NCBI GenBank assembly: GCA_002344065.1
Contig: DDTK01000002.1
Coordinates: 89,262 to 153,261, forward strand
Direction: 5' to 3'
Length of the DNA stretch: 64,000 bases
DNA from: Flammeovirgaceae bacterium UBA2366
Lineage (GTDB): Bacteria > Bacteroidota > Bacteroidia > Cytophagales > Cyclobacteriaceae
In this document: piece by piece, positions 29,463 through 37,931 of the stretch
How the letters are laid out: the number at the start of each line of letters is the position of its first letter
Position numbering within the stretch: position 1 is the stretch's first letter
Notes under the pieces: model-generated
Seen by the model: only the letters and a program-made list of their open reading frames with translations
Databases searched by the model: none
Told to the model about the DNA's origin: nothing
Translations under genes and position numbers: made by a program

Positions 29463-32066
29463 TTATTTTTTTAACGTGGTAATAATCTCATTCAACTTCA
29501 GCAATGCCTCCACGGGGCTGATGGTGTTGATGTCGATGGTCTCCAGCATCTCCTGCACGTGTTTGTACTTCGGATCCATCTCAAACAGGCTCATCTGGTG
29601 CGTGGCCTTGGGTAAATCCTGCAATTTCTTTTGTGGCTCGTTTTTGTGTTTCTCCTTTTCCAGAAAATGTAAAACTTCATTCGCGCGGATCACCACCTTG
29701 TTGGGAATGCCCGCCAGTTGCGCCACATGAATACCAAAACTGTGTTCGCTACCACCTTCCTTCAACTTGCGCATGAAAATGATTTTATCTCCTACCTCCT
29801 TCACGCTCACATTGAAATTTTTTACACGCACAAAATCCTCTGCCAATTGATTAAGTTCATGATAGTGTGTGGCAAAAAGTGTTTTAGGTTTGAATTCCTT
29901 ATGCTGATGCAGGTATTCTACAATGGCCCAGGCAATGGAAACGCCATCATAAGTAGATGTGCCACGGCCGATTTCATCCATCAAAATCAAACTGCGGTTG
30001 CTCAGGTTGTTGAGAATGCTGGCCGTTTCAATCATCTCCACCATAAAGGTGGATTCGCCCTTTGATAAATTATCCGAAGCCCCCACGCGCGTAAAGACTT
30101 TATCCACAATACCAATATGCGCACTATCGGCCGGCACAAAACTGCCGATCTGCGCCATCAACACAATCAAGGCCGTTTGCCTCAACAATGCCGATTTACC
30201 TGCCATATTCGGACCGGTGATAATCAATATCTGTTGTGTTTCGTTATCGAGGTATACATCGTTGGGCACATAGCTTTCGCCAATCGGCAATTGTCTTTCA
30301 ATTACCGGATGGCGACCCGCCTTTATATCAAGGGTTGTGGATTCATTGATTTCCGGGCGTGAGTAGTTGTTCAGTCGTGCAACGTGGGTAAATGAAAGCA
30401 GGCAATCAACTACGGCCAATGTTCGCGCATTTTGTTGGATTTGCGCTACAAAATCTCCAGCCTGTTGTACCAATTCCTGAAATAGCTTTTGCTCAATGAC
30501 AACCAACTTATCCTCGGCATGCAAAATCTTTTCTTCGTAAACTTTCAGTTCTTCTGTAATGTAGCGTTCGGCATTGACCAGCGTTTGTTTTCGTATCCAA
30601 TCAGCAGGAACTTTATCTTTGTTTGCATTGCTTACTTCAAGGTAATACCCGAAAACCTTGTTGTAGGAAATCTTCAGCGAGTTGATTCCGGTACGTTCAA
30701 TCTCGCGCTTTTGAATTTGCAATAAATAATCCTTTCCGGAAAAGGCGATACTGCGCAACTCGTCCAATTCGGCATGAATACCATCTTTAATAATGTTCCC
30801 CTGGTGTGTAAGCATGGGTGCATCCTCGCGTAGTTCTTTTTCAATCTTCTCCACTAAAAACTCACACAGATTCAGTTGATCGCTAAGTTTCTTTAATTCG
30901 GGAGAGGGCTGTTGCGTCAGCCAATTTTTAACAGGGGCTGTGCGCTGCAATGATTTTTTTAATTGCAACAATTCCCTCGGATTAATCCGACCAACGGCAA
31001 CTTTTGAAATCAAGCGTTCCAGATCAGCGATGTGACGAAGTTCTTCATTAATTTTGTCAGCCAGCTGTTGTTGTTTGAAGAAAAAGTCAACGACCCTTAA
31101 TCGTTCCTCAATCAACGGTTTATCCTTCAGCGGAAGCACTATCCATTTTCGTAGCTGGCGCGAGCCCATGGGGGTAACTGTATGATCAAGAATTTGAATC
31201 AGCGGAACGCCCCCTTCGAAAGGCGATGAAATAAGTTCCAGGTTTCGAATCGTAAATTTATCGAGCCACACATACTTGTCTTCATCAATGCGCGAAACGG
31301 AGGCAATATGTTGTGTGTCCTTGTGTTCGGTAGCTTCAAGATAATAGAGTATAGCGCCTGCTGCGATGATGGCTTCATTCAAACCGTCAATACCAAAACC
31401 TTTAAGGGTAGCGGTTTTAAACTGGTTTAATAATTTTTCCTGCGTAAAATCATATGCGTAGACCCAGTCGTCAAGTGCAAAGGTGGCATGATCATCAGCA
31501 TACTTTTTTTCATATACTTCGCGTTGGCTCTTGGAGAAAATAATTTCGGCTGGTGCAAAACTTTGAATGAGTTTATTGATGTACGTTTCATTTCCACTGG
31601 CCACATAAAATTCACCCGTGCTGATATCAAGAAAAGAAACACCAAATGTTTGCTTTCCGGCAAATACAGAAGCCAAAAAGTTATTCTGCTTCTTTTCAAG
31701 AACATTATCATTAAATGAAACCCCGGGCGTTACCAATTCTGTAACACCTCGCTTTACAATACCTTTTACAAAGCGAGGGTCTTCCAGTTGATCGCAAATG
31801 GCTACGCGGTTTCCGGCCCTCACCAATTTTGGCAAGTACGTGTCCAGTGCATGATGCGGGAACCCCGCCAGTTCAATTTCAGAGGCAGAGCCATTTCCGC
31901 GCTTAGTCAGGGTTATATCCAGCACGTTGGCAGCCCGGATGGCATCCTCACCAAAGGTTTCATAAAAATCGCCCACCCTAAAAAGCAACAAAGCCCCCGG
32001 ATATTTCGCCTTAATGGCGTTATACTGTTTCATGAGGGGGGTTTCTACGGATTGCTTTAAAGCCAT
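29463..32066 (-). CDS. mutS: DNA mismatch repair protein MutS
   Basis: An 867-residue protein started at the ATG at 32066 (MALKQSVETPLMKQYNAIKAKYPGA). Visible elements: the mismatch-reading motif FYE in GDFYETFGEDA (about residue 35), connector, core and clamp domains, then the ATPase domain with Walker A GPNMAGKSALLRQ, Walker B LILMDEIGRGTSTYDG and the His of FATHYHEL. The length (about 850-870) is normal for Bacteroidota MutS. MutS detects mismatches and small loops and recruits MutL. A -7 box TATATTTG lies 6 bases upstream of the ATG (32079-32072), with TTTG at 32100-32097 as a possible -33, so the message is probably leaderless. That supports this start over a frame extended to 32099. Confidence 0.97.
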   Translation of the reverse strand: MALKQSVETPLMKQYNAIKAKYPGALLLFRVGDFYETFGEDAIRAANVLDITLTKRGNGSASEIELAGFPHHALDTYLPKLVRAGNRVAICDQLEDPRFVKGIVKRGVTELVTPGVSFNDNVLEKKQNNFLASVFAGKQTFGVSFLDISTGEFYVASGNETYINKLIQSFAPAEIIFSKSQREVYEKKYADDHATFALDDWVYAYDFTQEKLLNQFKTATLKGFGIDGLNEAIIAAGAILYYLEATEHKDTQHIASVSRIDEDKYVWLDKFTIRNLELISSPFEGGVPLIQILDHTVTPMGSRQLRKWIVLPLKDKPLIEERLRVVDFFFKQQQLADKINEELRHIADLERLISKVAVGRINPRELLQLKKSLQRTAPVKNWLTQQPSPELKKLSDQLNLCEFLVEKIEKELREDAPMLTHQGNIIKDGIHAELDELRSIAFSGKDYLLQIQKREIERTGINSLKISYNKVFGYYLEVSNANKDKVPADWIRKQTLVNAERYITEELKVYEEKILHAEDKLVVIEQKLFQELVQQAGDFVAQIQQNARTLAVVDCLLSFTHVARLNNYSRPEINESTTLDIKAGRHPVIERQLPIGESYVPNDVYLDNETQQILIITGPNMAGKSALLRQTALIVLMAQIGSFVPADSAHIGIVDKVFTRVGASDNLSKGESTFMVEMIETASILNNLSNRSLILMDEIGRGTSTYDGVSIAWAIVEYLHQHKEFKPKTLFATHYHELNQLAEDFVRVKNFNVSVKEVGDKIIFMRKLKEGGSEHSFGIHVAQLAGIPNKVVIRANEVLHFLEKEKHKNEPQKKLQDLPKATHQMSLFEMDPKYKHVQEMLETIDINTISPVEALLKLNEIITTLKK

Positions 32067-32071
32067 GTTGG

Positions 32072-32100
32072 CAAATATAAGAATAGCCTTTGATGGCAAA
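32072..32100 (-). promoter_or_regulatory. Probable mutS promoter (-33 TTTG, -7 TATATTTG)
   Basis: On the minus strand TTTG (32100-32097) is followed after 17 bases by TATATTTG (32079-32072), a good fit to the Bacteroidota consensus TTTG-N19-TAnnTTTG. The -7 box ends 6 bases before the mutS ATG, so transcription would begin at or next to the start codon. Confidence 0.55.
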
Positions 32101-32219
32101 GTATTAAACCAGGGCTGTAATAGTTGTACCTGATACGTTACTCATGGTTGGTAACATATTTATTTTGATTTGGGTTAGGCATTTTGTTTTCCCGGTTGTT
32201 GTAGTAAAAACTTTTGGGA

Positions 32220-32702
32220 ATGACCACAACCGAAAAGGAGTTTACAGCCTTGATGCGCGAAAACCGGGGAATCATCTTTAAGGTGATTCGCTTGTATGTG
32301 AACCACCCGGAAGATGAGCAGGATTTATTTCAGGAGATACACCTGCAAGCCTGGCGTTCGTATGCCCGGTTTAACGGGTTATCAAAATTTTCAACGTGGC
32401 TTTACCGGGTTAGCCTGAATACTGTTTTGACTTTTAAACGGAGGCAGGTTTTGGTAAAACCCAGTGAGCACCTTGAAAAATTCGGGGGAACGCACGACCC
32501 GCATGGCAGAACTGAGGATAGTGAAGCGCTCTACCTCGCCATACGTGAACTGTCGGAAATTGACAGGATGATTATTACCCTGCACCTGGATGGATACGAA
32601 AATGAAGAGGTTGCTGAAATCTCCGGGTTAACAAAAAATAATGTGGCTGTAAAACTGCACCGCATAAAAGAAACCCTTACAAAAAAATTAAAGTTGAATT
32701 AA
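32220..32702 (+). CDS. ECF RNA polymerase sigma factor
   Basis: A 160-residue protein started at the ATG at 32220; AACTTTTG, a near -7 box, ends 5 bases before it. Region 2 (about 20-85) contains YVNHPEDEQDLFQEIHLQAWRSYARFNGLSKFSTWLYRVSLNTVL; region 4 (about 100-157) ends VAEISGLTKNNVAVKLHRIKETLTKKL. It is 2 bases from the following membrane protein gene (start 32705), so that product is probably its regulator. ECF factors of this size in Bacteroidota often serve TonB-linked or stress regulons; the target set is unknown. Confidence 0.9.
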   Translation: MTTTEKEFTALMRENRGIIFKVIRLYVNHPEDEQDLFQEIHLQAWRSYARFNGLSKFSTWLYRVSLNTVLTFKRRQVLVKPSEHLEKFGGTHDPHGRTEDSEALYLAIRELSEIDRMIITLHLDGYENEEVAEISGLTKNNVAVKLHRIKETLTKKLKLN

Positions 32703-32704
32703 GT

Positions 32705-33319
32705 ATGGACTTGCGTGAGGCGTGGAAAAAACTGGAAGAAGAGCATTTGGAGAAACCTTCCATCTGGAAGGCCGTTGAGCACCCGGAAAAAAGCCGCTCC
32801 AAGCACCCGGTAATCAGATTGAAGAAAAGCCTGGAAACAACTCTGGTCTTTGCCGTTGTCTTCCTGCTCATGTTCGTGGTGTTGATATTCCTGTTTGATC
32901 CGTGGCTGGTAAAACTGTTTATCGGCATTGTTATAGGCGCTTATGTATTTTTTACGTGGTACAACTATATCACCTATCTTAACCTGAAGTTGCAGTGGCA
33001 AAAAGCCCTTGAGGGTTCTTTGAAAGCTGCCCTGCAAAACATCCATTCCGTTGTTTATAAATCAATCCGCTTTCAGGAGAAAGCCAGCCTTTTCATTTAT
33101 CCGTTCAGTGCCATTGCCGGTTATATGATGGGGCTTTCCATACACCAGAATTTCGAAGAGGATATCCGCGATACGCGGATTATCGTAATCATGTTTATCG
33201 CTGCCGCTGTGCTTACACCGCTTTGCTATTACCTGACTAAATGGATGTACAAGATTTCTTACGACAAATACCTGAACCAGCTTCAATCCCTAATCCATGA
33301 AATAGACAAGCCGGAGTAA
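32705..33319 (+). CDS. Membrane protein, possible anti-sigma partner of the adjacent ECF factor
   Basis: A 204-residue protein with a cytosolic N-terminus (about 1-45, starting MDLREAWKKLEEEHLEKPSIWKAV) and four hydrophobic helices (about 46-70, 72-92, 125-145, 155-178). It is encoded 2 bases after the ECF sigma gene, the position normally held by anti-sigma factors. The N-terminal helix could bind the sigma factor, but there is no zinc-binding HxxxCxxC motif and no FecR domain, so the assignment rests on position and membrane topology. Confidence 0.65.
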   Translation: MDLREAWKKLEEEHLEKPSIWKAVEHPEKSRSKHPVIRLKKSLETTLVFAVVFLLMFVVLIFLFDPWLVKLFIGIVIGAYVFFTWYNYITYLNLKLQWQKALEGSLKAALQNIHSVVYKSIRFQEKASLFIYPFSAIAGYMMGLSIHQNFEEDIRDTRIIVIMFIAAAVLTPLCYYLTKWMYKISYDKYLNQLQSLIHEIDKPE

Positions 33320-33330
33320 ACCCAAATGCA

Positions 33331-33338
33331 TACTTTTG
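33331..33338 (+). promoter_or_regulatory. -7 box TACTTTTG abutting the SpoU methyltransferase start
   Basis: Exact TAnnTTTG match ending 4 bases before the ATG at 33343, so a leaderless message is likely. The surrounding TACTTTTGGGGAATG resembles the ACTTTTGGGAATG in front of the ECF sigma gene at 32220. Confidence 0.5.
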
Positions 33339-33342
33339 GGGA

Positions 33343-33876
33343 ATGAAGAAGTTGAAGCTCGAAGAACTCGGCCGCATTTCGGTAGATCAGTTTAAAGAAG
33401 TCGAAAAAATTCCTGTTTGTATCGTGTTGGATAATGTGCGCAGCCTGCACAATGTAGGCTCTGCCTTTCGCACGGCAGATGCCTTTCGTATTGAAAAAAT
33501 TTACCTCACCGGAATTACCGGAACACCCCCTAACCGGGAGATCCATAAAACTGCTTTGGGCGCCACAGAGTCAGTCAACTGGGAGTATGCAGAAAAACCC
33601 GAACTGGCCGTACAGCAGCTAAAAGAAAAGGGCTATTCTATTATTGTCATTGAACAAACCAATGCCAGTATCCCGCTACACACTTTTACGCCATCAGAAA
33701 ACACAAAACTTTGCCTCGTTTTTGGAAACGAAATTCATGGTGTGAGTGAGGCAGTGATTGAATTAGCTGACCATGCCCTGGAGATACCACAATCGGGTAC
33801 CAAGCATTCACTGAACATTTCAGTTTGTGTTGGTATAGTTGTTTGGGATGTTTACCGAAAACTCAGGTTAGTATGA
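33343..33876 (+). CDS. SpoU/TrmH-family RNA 2'-O-methyltransferase
   Basis: A 177-residue SPOUT-fold methyltransferase. The three signature blocks are present: motif 1 LDNVRSLHNVGSAFRTADAF (about 28-47, with the catalytic Asn and Arg), motif 2 LVFGNEIHGVS (about 126-136, with the Glu), and motif 3 IPQSGTKHSLNISVCVGIVVWD (about 149-170), which forms the trefoil knot and binds SAM. There is no N-terminal substrate-binding domain, so it is a minimal TrmL/TrmH-like enzyme. The target RNA (tRNA wobble 34, tRNA G18 or rRNA) cannot be decided. The next gene overlaps its stop by 4 bases (ATGA), indicating translational coupling. Confidence 0.9.
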   Translation: MKKLKLEELGRISVDQFKEVEKIPVCIVLDNVRSLHNVGSAFRTADAFRIEKIYLTGITGTPPNREIHKTALGATESVNWEYAEKPELAVQQLKEKGYSIIVIEQTNASIPLHTFTPSENTKLCLVFGNEIHGVSEAVIELADHALEIPQSGTKHSLNISVCVGIVVWDVYRKLRLV

Positions 33877-34349
33877 GCCATGCCTCCTTAAGCGAGATTA
33901 AAAAAGAACTGCAAACACTGGATGAGGCTACCTTGCAAAACCTTTGTCTGCGTTTGGCCAAATACAAAAAAGAAAACAAGGAATTACTAGGCTATCTTTT
34001 ATTTGATGCCAGCGATGAACCCGGATACATCCGGAATATAAAAGCAGAAATAGATTCCCTGTTCGATGAGTTGCCTGACCGGAACTTATACATTGTTAAA
34101 AAGATGGTTCGAAAAATTCTGCGTGTTACCAACAAATACATCCGGTATTCTGGCTTACCACAAACCGAACTGGAACTCCGCATTTATTTTTGTGAGAAAA
34201 TCAGGGCTAAGAATGTTCTCCTAACACCCGGAACTGTATTGTTTAACCTGTATCATCAGCAACTCAAAAAAATAAACAGTGTACTTGATAAACTGCCAGA
34301 AGATTTTCGTGCAGACTATTCCGTTTCTCTTCATGCAATCCGGGCATAG
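33873..34349 (+). CDS. Small cytosolic protein, unknown function
   Basis: A 158-residue protein started at 33873, where ATGA overlaps the SpoU stop. It is mostly helical with many Lys, Glu and Leu residues (KKELQTLDEATLQNLCLRLAKYKKENKELL; YIVKKMVRKILRVTNKYIRYSG) and has no signal peptide or membrane helix. I do not recognise the family. Its coupling with an RNA methyltransferase and with the VF530 protein 3 bases downstream suggests an RNA- or DNA-related role, but that is only context. Confidence 0.6.
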   Translation: MSHASLSEIKKELQTLDEATLQNLCLRLAKYKKENKELLGYLLFDASDEPGYIRNIKAEIDSLFDELPDRNLYIVKKMVRKILRVTNKYIRYSGLPQTELELRIYFCEKIRAKNVLLTPGTVLFNLYHQQLKKINSVLDKLPEDFRADYSVSLHAIRA

Positions 34350-34352
34350 ACT

Positions 34353-34583
34353 ATGATGAAAGAAGAACAACCCAACAATCCGCTGCACGGCAAGACACTT
34401 GAGGTTATCCTTACTTTTTTGGTAGATCGCTATGGATGGGATGAACTGGGAGCCCGAATTCCTGTGAATTGCTTTCTGAATAACCCCAGCATTAAATCCA
34501 GTCTTTCCTTTTTTAGAAAAACTCCTTGGGCAAGAAAGAAAGTTGAAGAGCTTTACCTGGATACCCTACGGGCAGATCAATGA
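34353..34583 (+). CDS. VF530 (DUF2132) family DNA-binding-like protein
   Basis: A 76-residue protein that matches the VF530/DUF2132 family along its whole length: NPLHGKTLEVILTFLVDRYGWDELGARIP, then CFLNNPSIKSSLSFFRKTPWARKKVEELY. Structures of relatives show a DNA-binding-like fold of unknown role. It is the third gene in a tightly packed set after the SpoU methyltransferase (spacing 3 bases). The start at 34353 gives two consecutive Met codons; the second is equally likely. Confidence 0.88.
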   Translation: MMKEEQPNNPLHGKTLEVILTFLVDRYGWDELGARIPVNCFLNNPSIKSSLSFFRKTPWARKKVEELYLDTLRADQ

Positions 34584-34677
34584 TGGTCATCAGAAACAAT
34601 TTCGTAGGCATCCGTGGGTTCATTTGATAAAGTTTTGGTAATCTGCAATGCTTTAGTCTTACTGTTGCTTTAATCAC

Positions 34678-35601
34678 ATGAGCATTACTGAAATACGGCA
34701 CCGGATTCAGAATCTTACTTTTGAATCACAGATCATTTTACTGATTTGTGGATTAGGCTCATTTCGAGTGAGCGTGGCTGTTAGTATTGATCTACTTAAA
34801 GGCAAAAGGCCTGAAGAATTACTGGTTGATACTGGTGTTCTGCTTATTCTTTTGGTCGTGCTATACGTCACCTGGCGAAAACCTCTTGAAAAAATTCACA
34901 TTGCTATTGGTTTCATTTTAACCCTGCTGCTGGCGCTGAATTTCATTCAATTTGGGGGAGTGGATGGCTATAGCAAGTTTAACTACTATTCGGGTTTGTT
35001 TATCCTCATTATGATTTACAACCATCGCGCCAGGGTCATTACGGTGTCTTTTCATCTCCTTGTTTTGCTTATCATCCTGATGCTGGAATATTTGGATCAT
35101 CCGATACTTGAGCCACTTTTCATCCATCAGCATCCGCAATCATCCGACTTCTGGTTTACCTTGCTCACGCTCTCATTTTTCACTTTTTACCTGAAAGAAG
35201 TAACCGTGCAGAAAGGAGAAAGCCTCACCAAATTGAATGACCTGTTAGGTGAGCGGGTGCGGGAATCACGAAAATTAAACCGCTTGCTGGCGGAGAAAAA
35301 TGACGCCTTAAAGCGCGCGCAAGCCAACCTCGAAAGCGAAGTTAGCCGAAGATCCGTAACGCTTCAGGTGAAAAATCAGGCCATCGAAAATTTCATTCAA
35401 ACGAATCAACAGGAATTAATTCAACCCGTACAGGAGTTGGTTAGAACAATTAATGCCATCGATGAAAGTTCACCCTACACGGTTTATTTAAAGGGCACAG
35501 GCAAGGAATTGGAGGCTATTGCAAAATCCATTTATACCAACCTGGATAATAATATTCCAATTGACCGTAAAAATACAAGGTACCATGAGAGCGCAACTTG
35601 A
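34678..35601 (+). CDS. Membrane histidine-kinase-like protein lacking ATPase domain (copy A)
   Basis: A 307-residue protein with about six hydrophobic helices in residues 20-175, then a coiled coil (about 180-240, KGESLTKLNDLLGERVRESRKLNRLL...) and a final helical region ENFIQTNQQELIQPVQELVRTINAI that aligns with a kinase dimerisation/phospho-acceptor (DHp) hairpin but has Gln where the His should be. No N, G1 or G2 box follows; the protein ends there. It appears to be a sensor-like protein that cannot autophosphorylate. Its stop overlaps the start of the related gene at 35585 by 17 bases. Confidence 0.7.
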   Translation: MSITEIRHRIQNLTFESQIILLICGLGSFRVSVAVSIDLLKGKRPEELLVDTGVLLILLVVLYVTWRKPLEKIHIAIGFILTLLLALNFIQFGGVDGYSKFNYYSGLFILIMIYNHRARVITVSFHLLVLLIILMLEYLDHPILEPLFIHQHPQSSDFWFTLLTLSFFTFYLKEVTVQKGESLTKLNDLLGERVRESRKLNRLLAEKNDALKRAQANLESEVSRRSVTLQVKNQAIENFIQTNQQELIQPVQELVRTINAIDESSPYTVYLKGTGKELEAIAKSIYTNLDNNIPIDRKNTRYHESAT

Positions 35602-36430
35602 GCGGAGCATTCTTCAGTTTGGATTAATACTGGCGTGCTTTTATCAAGCGTACCAATTGGTGAACAGTTTCATGGCCAAATCAACAAGCCTGGGTTTAAA
35701 TATTGGTCTTACCTTTTTCTTTTTAATTCTTCTCCTCTTAAATCATAAATATTCTGGTTCGCATAAATGGATAGCTATAATTCTCCATGTAACCTTATTG
35801 CCTGCACTGATTTATTTTTGGAGTGAGTTTGGCGGATTAGCGGGTACCGTGCCCATAATACTTTTTGTTTACATAAGCTGGATAATTTTAACCCTTTCCG
35901 GCATTGCTAAAGCGTTTGTTTTGATACTGTATGGCGGAATTTTTTTTCTGCTAACGCTACTCCCGGAAATTACAGGAATAGATGTCTACAATCATGCTGT
36001 TGTAAATACACAACAACTTCCGGTTGATTTTTTTGTTGAGGCGTTGATTATCATTGCTTTTCTAACTCATATGAAAAATAAATATACCGGCTACCGGAAA
36101 CGTGTGGAACATAGAAATGTGCAGTTAAAATCCATTAACAATACATTGATCCGGCAAAATGATAGTCTGAGGTATAGTCAGGAAGAAACTTTATCCATCA
36201 ACGAAAACCTGGAGCAACTCATCGATAGGCGAATTCAGAAGATTGAAGAAAAGAATTGCCAGCTTGAAGAGTATGCTTTTATAAACGCGCACATTTTAAG
36301 AGGTCCCGTTTGCCGGATTCTGGGGCTGGTGAACTTGATGCAGAATGAACAGCCGGGGTTAGAACAGGTAAGCGAAAAAGCCCACGAAGTAGACAAACTC
36401 ATACGAAAGATTAACTCGATTACGAGTTAA
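35585..36430 (+). CDS. Membrane histidine-kinase-like protein ending after its phospho-acceptor helix (copy B)
   Basis: A 281-residue paralogue of the previous protein, started at the ATG at 35585 (MRAQLERSILQFGLIL). Six hydrophobic helices (about 10-170) are followed by a coiled coil (about 175-225) and YAFINAHILRGPVCRILGLVNLM, a good DHp H box with His236 in place. The chain then runs only 45 more residues (EKAHEVDKLIRKINSITS) and stops, so the whole ATP-binding domain is missing. It could receive a phosphate from another kinase or act as a dimerising sensor without kinase activity. It is in an operon with copy A; purM follows 61 bases on. Confidence 0.75.
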   Translation: MRAQLERSILQFGLILACFYQAYQLVNSFMAKSTSLGLNIGLTFFFLILLLLNHKYSGSHKWIAIILHVTLLPALIYFWSEFGGLAGTVPIILFVYISWIILTLSGIAKAFVLILYGGIFFLLTLLPEITGIDVYNHAVVNTQQLPVDFFVEALIIIAFLTHMKNKYTGYRKRVEHRNVQLKSINNTLIRQNDSLRYSQEETLSINENLEQLIDRRIQKIEEKNCQLEEYAFINAHILRGPVCRILGLVNLMQNEQPGLEQVSEKAHEVDKLIRKINSITS

Positions 36431-36465
36431 CCTTCTGGCATTCCTCATTTTTGCAAAAGAAGCCA

Positions 36466-36473
36466 TACCTTTG
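36466..36473 (+). promoter_or_regulatory. -7 box TACCTTTG of purM
   Basis: Exact TAnnTTTG match 18 bases ahead of the chosen purM ATG (36492). Transcription would start near 36479, which favours the ATG at 36492 over the in-frame TTG-type start at 36471 inside this box. Confidence 0.5.
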
Positions 36474-36491
36474 GGCGTTCAATTATTTTCC

Positions 36492-37670
36492 ATGTCCGAT
36501 CGCTACAACCAGCGCGGGGTATCCGCCAGCAAAGAAGATGTTCACCAGGCCATCAGCAAGCTTGATAAGGGCTTGTATCCGAAAGCCTTCTGCAAAATTG
36601 TAGAAGATCACCTGGGTGGCGATCCGCAGTACTGCACCGTAATGCATGCCGATGGGGCAGGTACAAAATCATCATTAGCCTACGTATACTGGAGAGAAAC
36701 CGGTGATTTATCGGTATGGAAAGGTATCGCGCAGGATGCGATCATCATGAATGTGGATGATTTGCTTTGTGTGGGTGCAACGGATAACATTCTACTTTCT
36801 TCCACCATTGGCCGCAATAAAAATCTCATTCCCGGTGAAGTGATTTCAACCATTATCAACGGCACAGAAGAAGTGTTGGAAATGCTGAGAAAATACGGAC
36901 TTAATATCCGAAGTACCGGTGGCGAAACAGCCGATGTGGGCGACCTTGTTCGAACCATCATTGTCGACAGTACGGTGACTGCACGCATGAAGCGGAGTAA
37001 TGTAATCGACAACAGTAACATTAAAGCTGGTGATGTTATCGTTGGATTAGCTTCCTACGGACAAGCCACTTATGAGAGCGAGTATAACAGCGGCATGGGC
37101 AGTAACGGTCTTACTTCAGCGCGCCATGATGTGTTTACAAAAGAATATGCTTCAAAATATCCTGAATCGTATGACAAAGATGTTCCTGCTGACCTCGTGT
37201 ACAGCGGAAAATATAAAGTGACGGATGATCTTCCCGCTACGCCTTTAAATGTTGGTAAGCTGGTGTTGTCGCCAACACGAACGTATGCGCCCATCATGAT
37301 GGAAGTTTTCAAAGAGCTTCGTCAGCATATTCACGGGCTGGTGCATTGCAGCGGTGGTGCGCAAACAAAAGTGCTTCACTTCATTGATTCTCTTCATGTG
37401 ATCAAAGACAATCTTTTTGACATCCCCCCGCTGTTCAAACTCATTCATGGCGTTAGCGGAACTGATCTCAAGGAAATGTACAAAGTGTTTAACATGGGCC
37501 ACCGCATGGAAGTGTACCTGGATGAAAAATTTGCGCAGCAGGTAATTGACATTTCAAAAAACTTTGGTGTTGATGCAAAGGTGATTGGACGGGTGGAGAA
37601 GGCGGTCGCAAAAAAGGTAACGTTGAAAACAACACACGGAATTTTTGACTTCAAGCCATCTCAAAAATAA
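36492..37670 (+). CDS. purM: Phosphoribosylformylglycinamidine cyclo-ligase (AIR synthase)
   Basis: A 392-residue cytosolic enzyme of purine synthesis that closes FGAM to AIR with ATP. The start MSDRYNQRGVSASKEDVHQAI is that of the Bacteroidota PurM subgroup. Conserved blocks include HADGAGTKSSLAY (about 52-64), NVDDLLCVGA (about 89-98), STGGETADVGD (about 139-149) and the C-terminal HCSGGAQTKV. The protein is longer than E. coli PurM (345) because of insertions, normal for this subgroup. Its last residues and stop (PSQK then TAA) lie inside the left inverted repeat of a repeat element (37654-37668), so the repeat has replaced or supplied the natural 3' end. Confidence 0.95.
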   Translation: MSDRYNQRGVSASKEDVHQAISKLDKGLYPKAFCKIVEDHLGGDPQYCTVMHADGAGTKSSLAYVYWRETGDLSVWKGIAQDAIIMNVDDLLCVGATDNILLSSTIGRNKNLIPGEVISTIINGTEEVLEMLRKYGLNIRSTGGETADVGDLVRTIIVDSTVTARMKRSNVIDNSNIKAGDVIVGLASYGQATYESEYNSGMGSNGLTSARHDVFTKEYASKYPESYDKDVPADLVYSGKYKVTDDLPATPLNVGKLVLSPTRTYAPIMMEVFKELRQHIHGLVHCSGGAQTKVLHFIDSLHVIKDNLFDIPPLFKLIHGVSGTDLKEMYKVFNMGHRMEVYLDEKFAQQVIDISKNFGVDAKVIGRVEKAVAKKVTLKTTHGIFDFKPSQK

Positions 37671-37801
37671 CTTTAACCACGGAGAGCACGAAGAATGCAC
37701 AAAGTTTCACAAAGTATCAACCGTTGAATTATTGGGTTTTGTGCCCTTTGTGCTGACCTTTGTGCGCTTTGTGGTTTCAATATTTGATTTTTGAGATGGC
37801 T
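37654..37801. repeat. 148-bp palindromic repeat element overlapping the purM 3' end
   Basis: AGCCATCTCAAAAAT (37654-37668) and ATTTTTGAGATGGCT (37787-37801) form a perfect 15-bp terminal inverted repeat. Between them a second pair, AACCACGGAGAGCACGAAG and the region CTTTGTGCGCTTTGTGGTT, is also roughly inverted and includes repeated CTTTGTG units. The element begins with CATCTCAAAAAT, like those at 2520 and 63905. It encodes nothing visible, and it carries the purM stop codon. Confidence 0.75.
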
Positions 37802-37931
37802 TCTATTAACGTCCCGGAATCGAACAACTCATCTCGTTCGTGAACAGTCGCCTAAGATAAAATCTCCTAAAACAGCCTGAAAACATGCTGGTACGGCTTT
37901 GGCAATGCTCGCATGAAATCAAGCCTGAACC

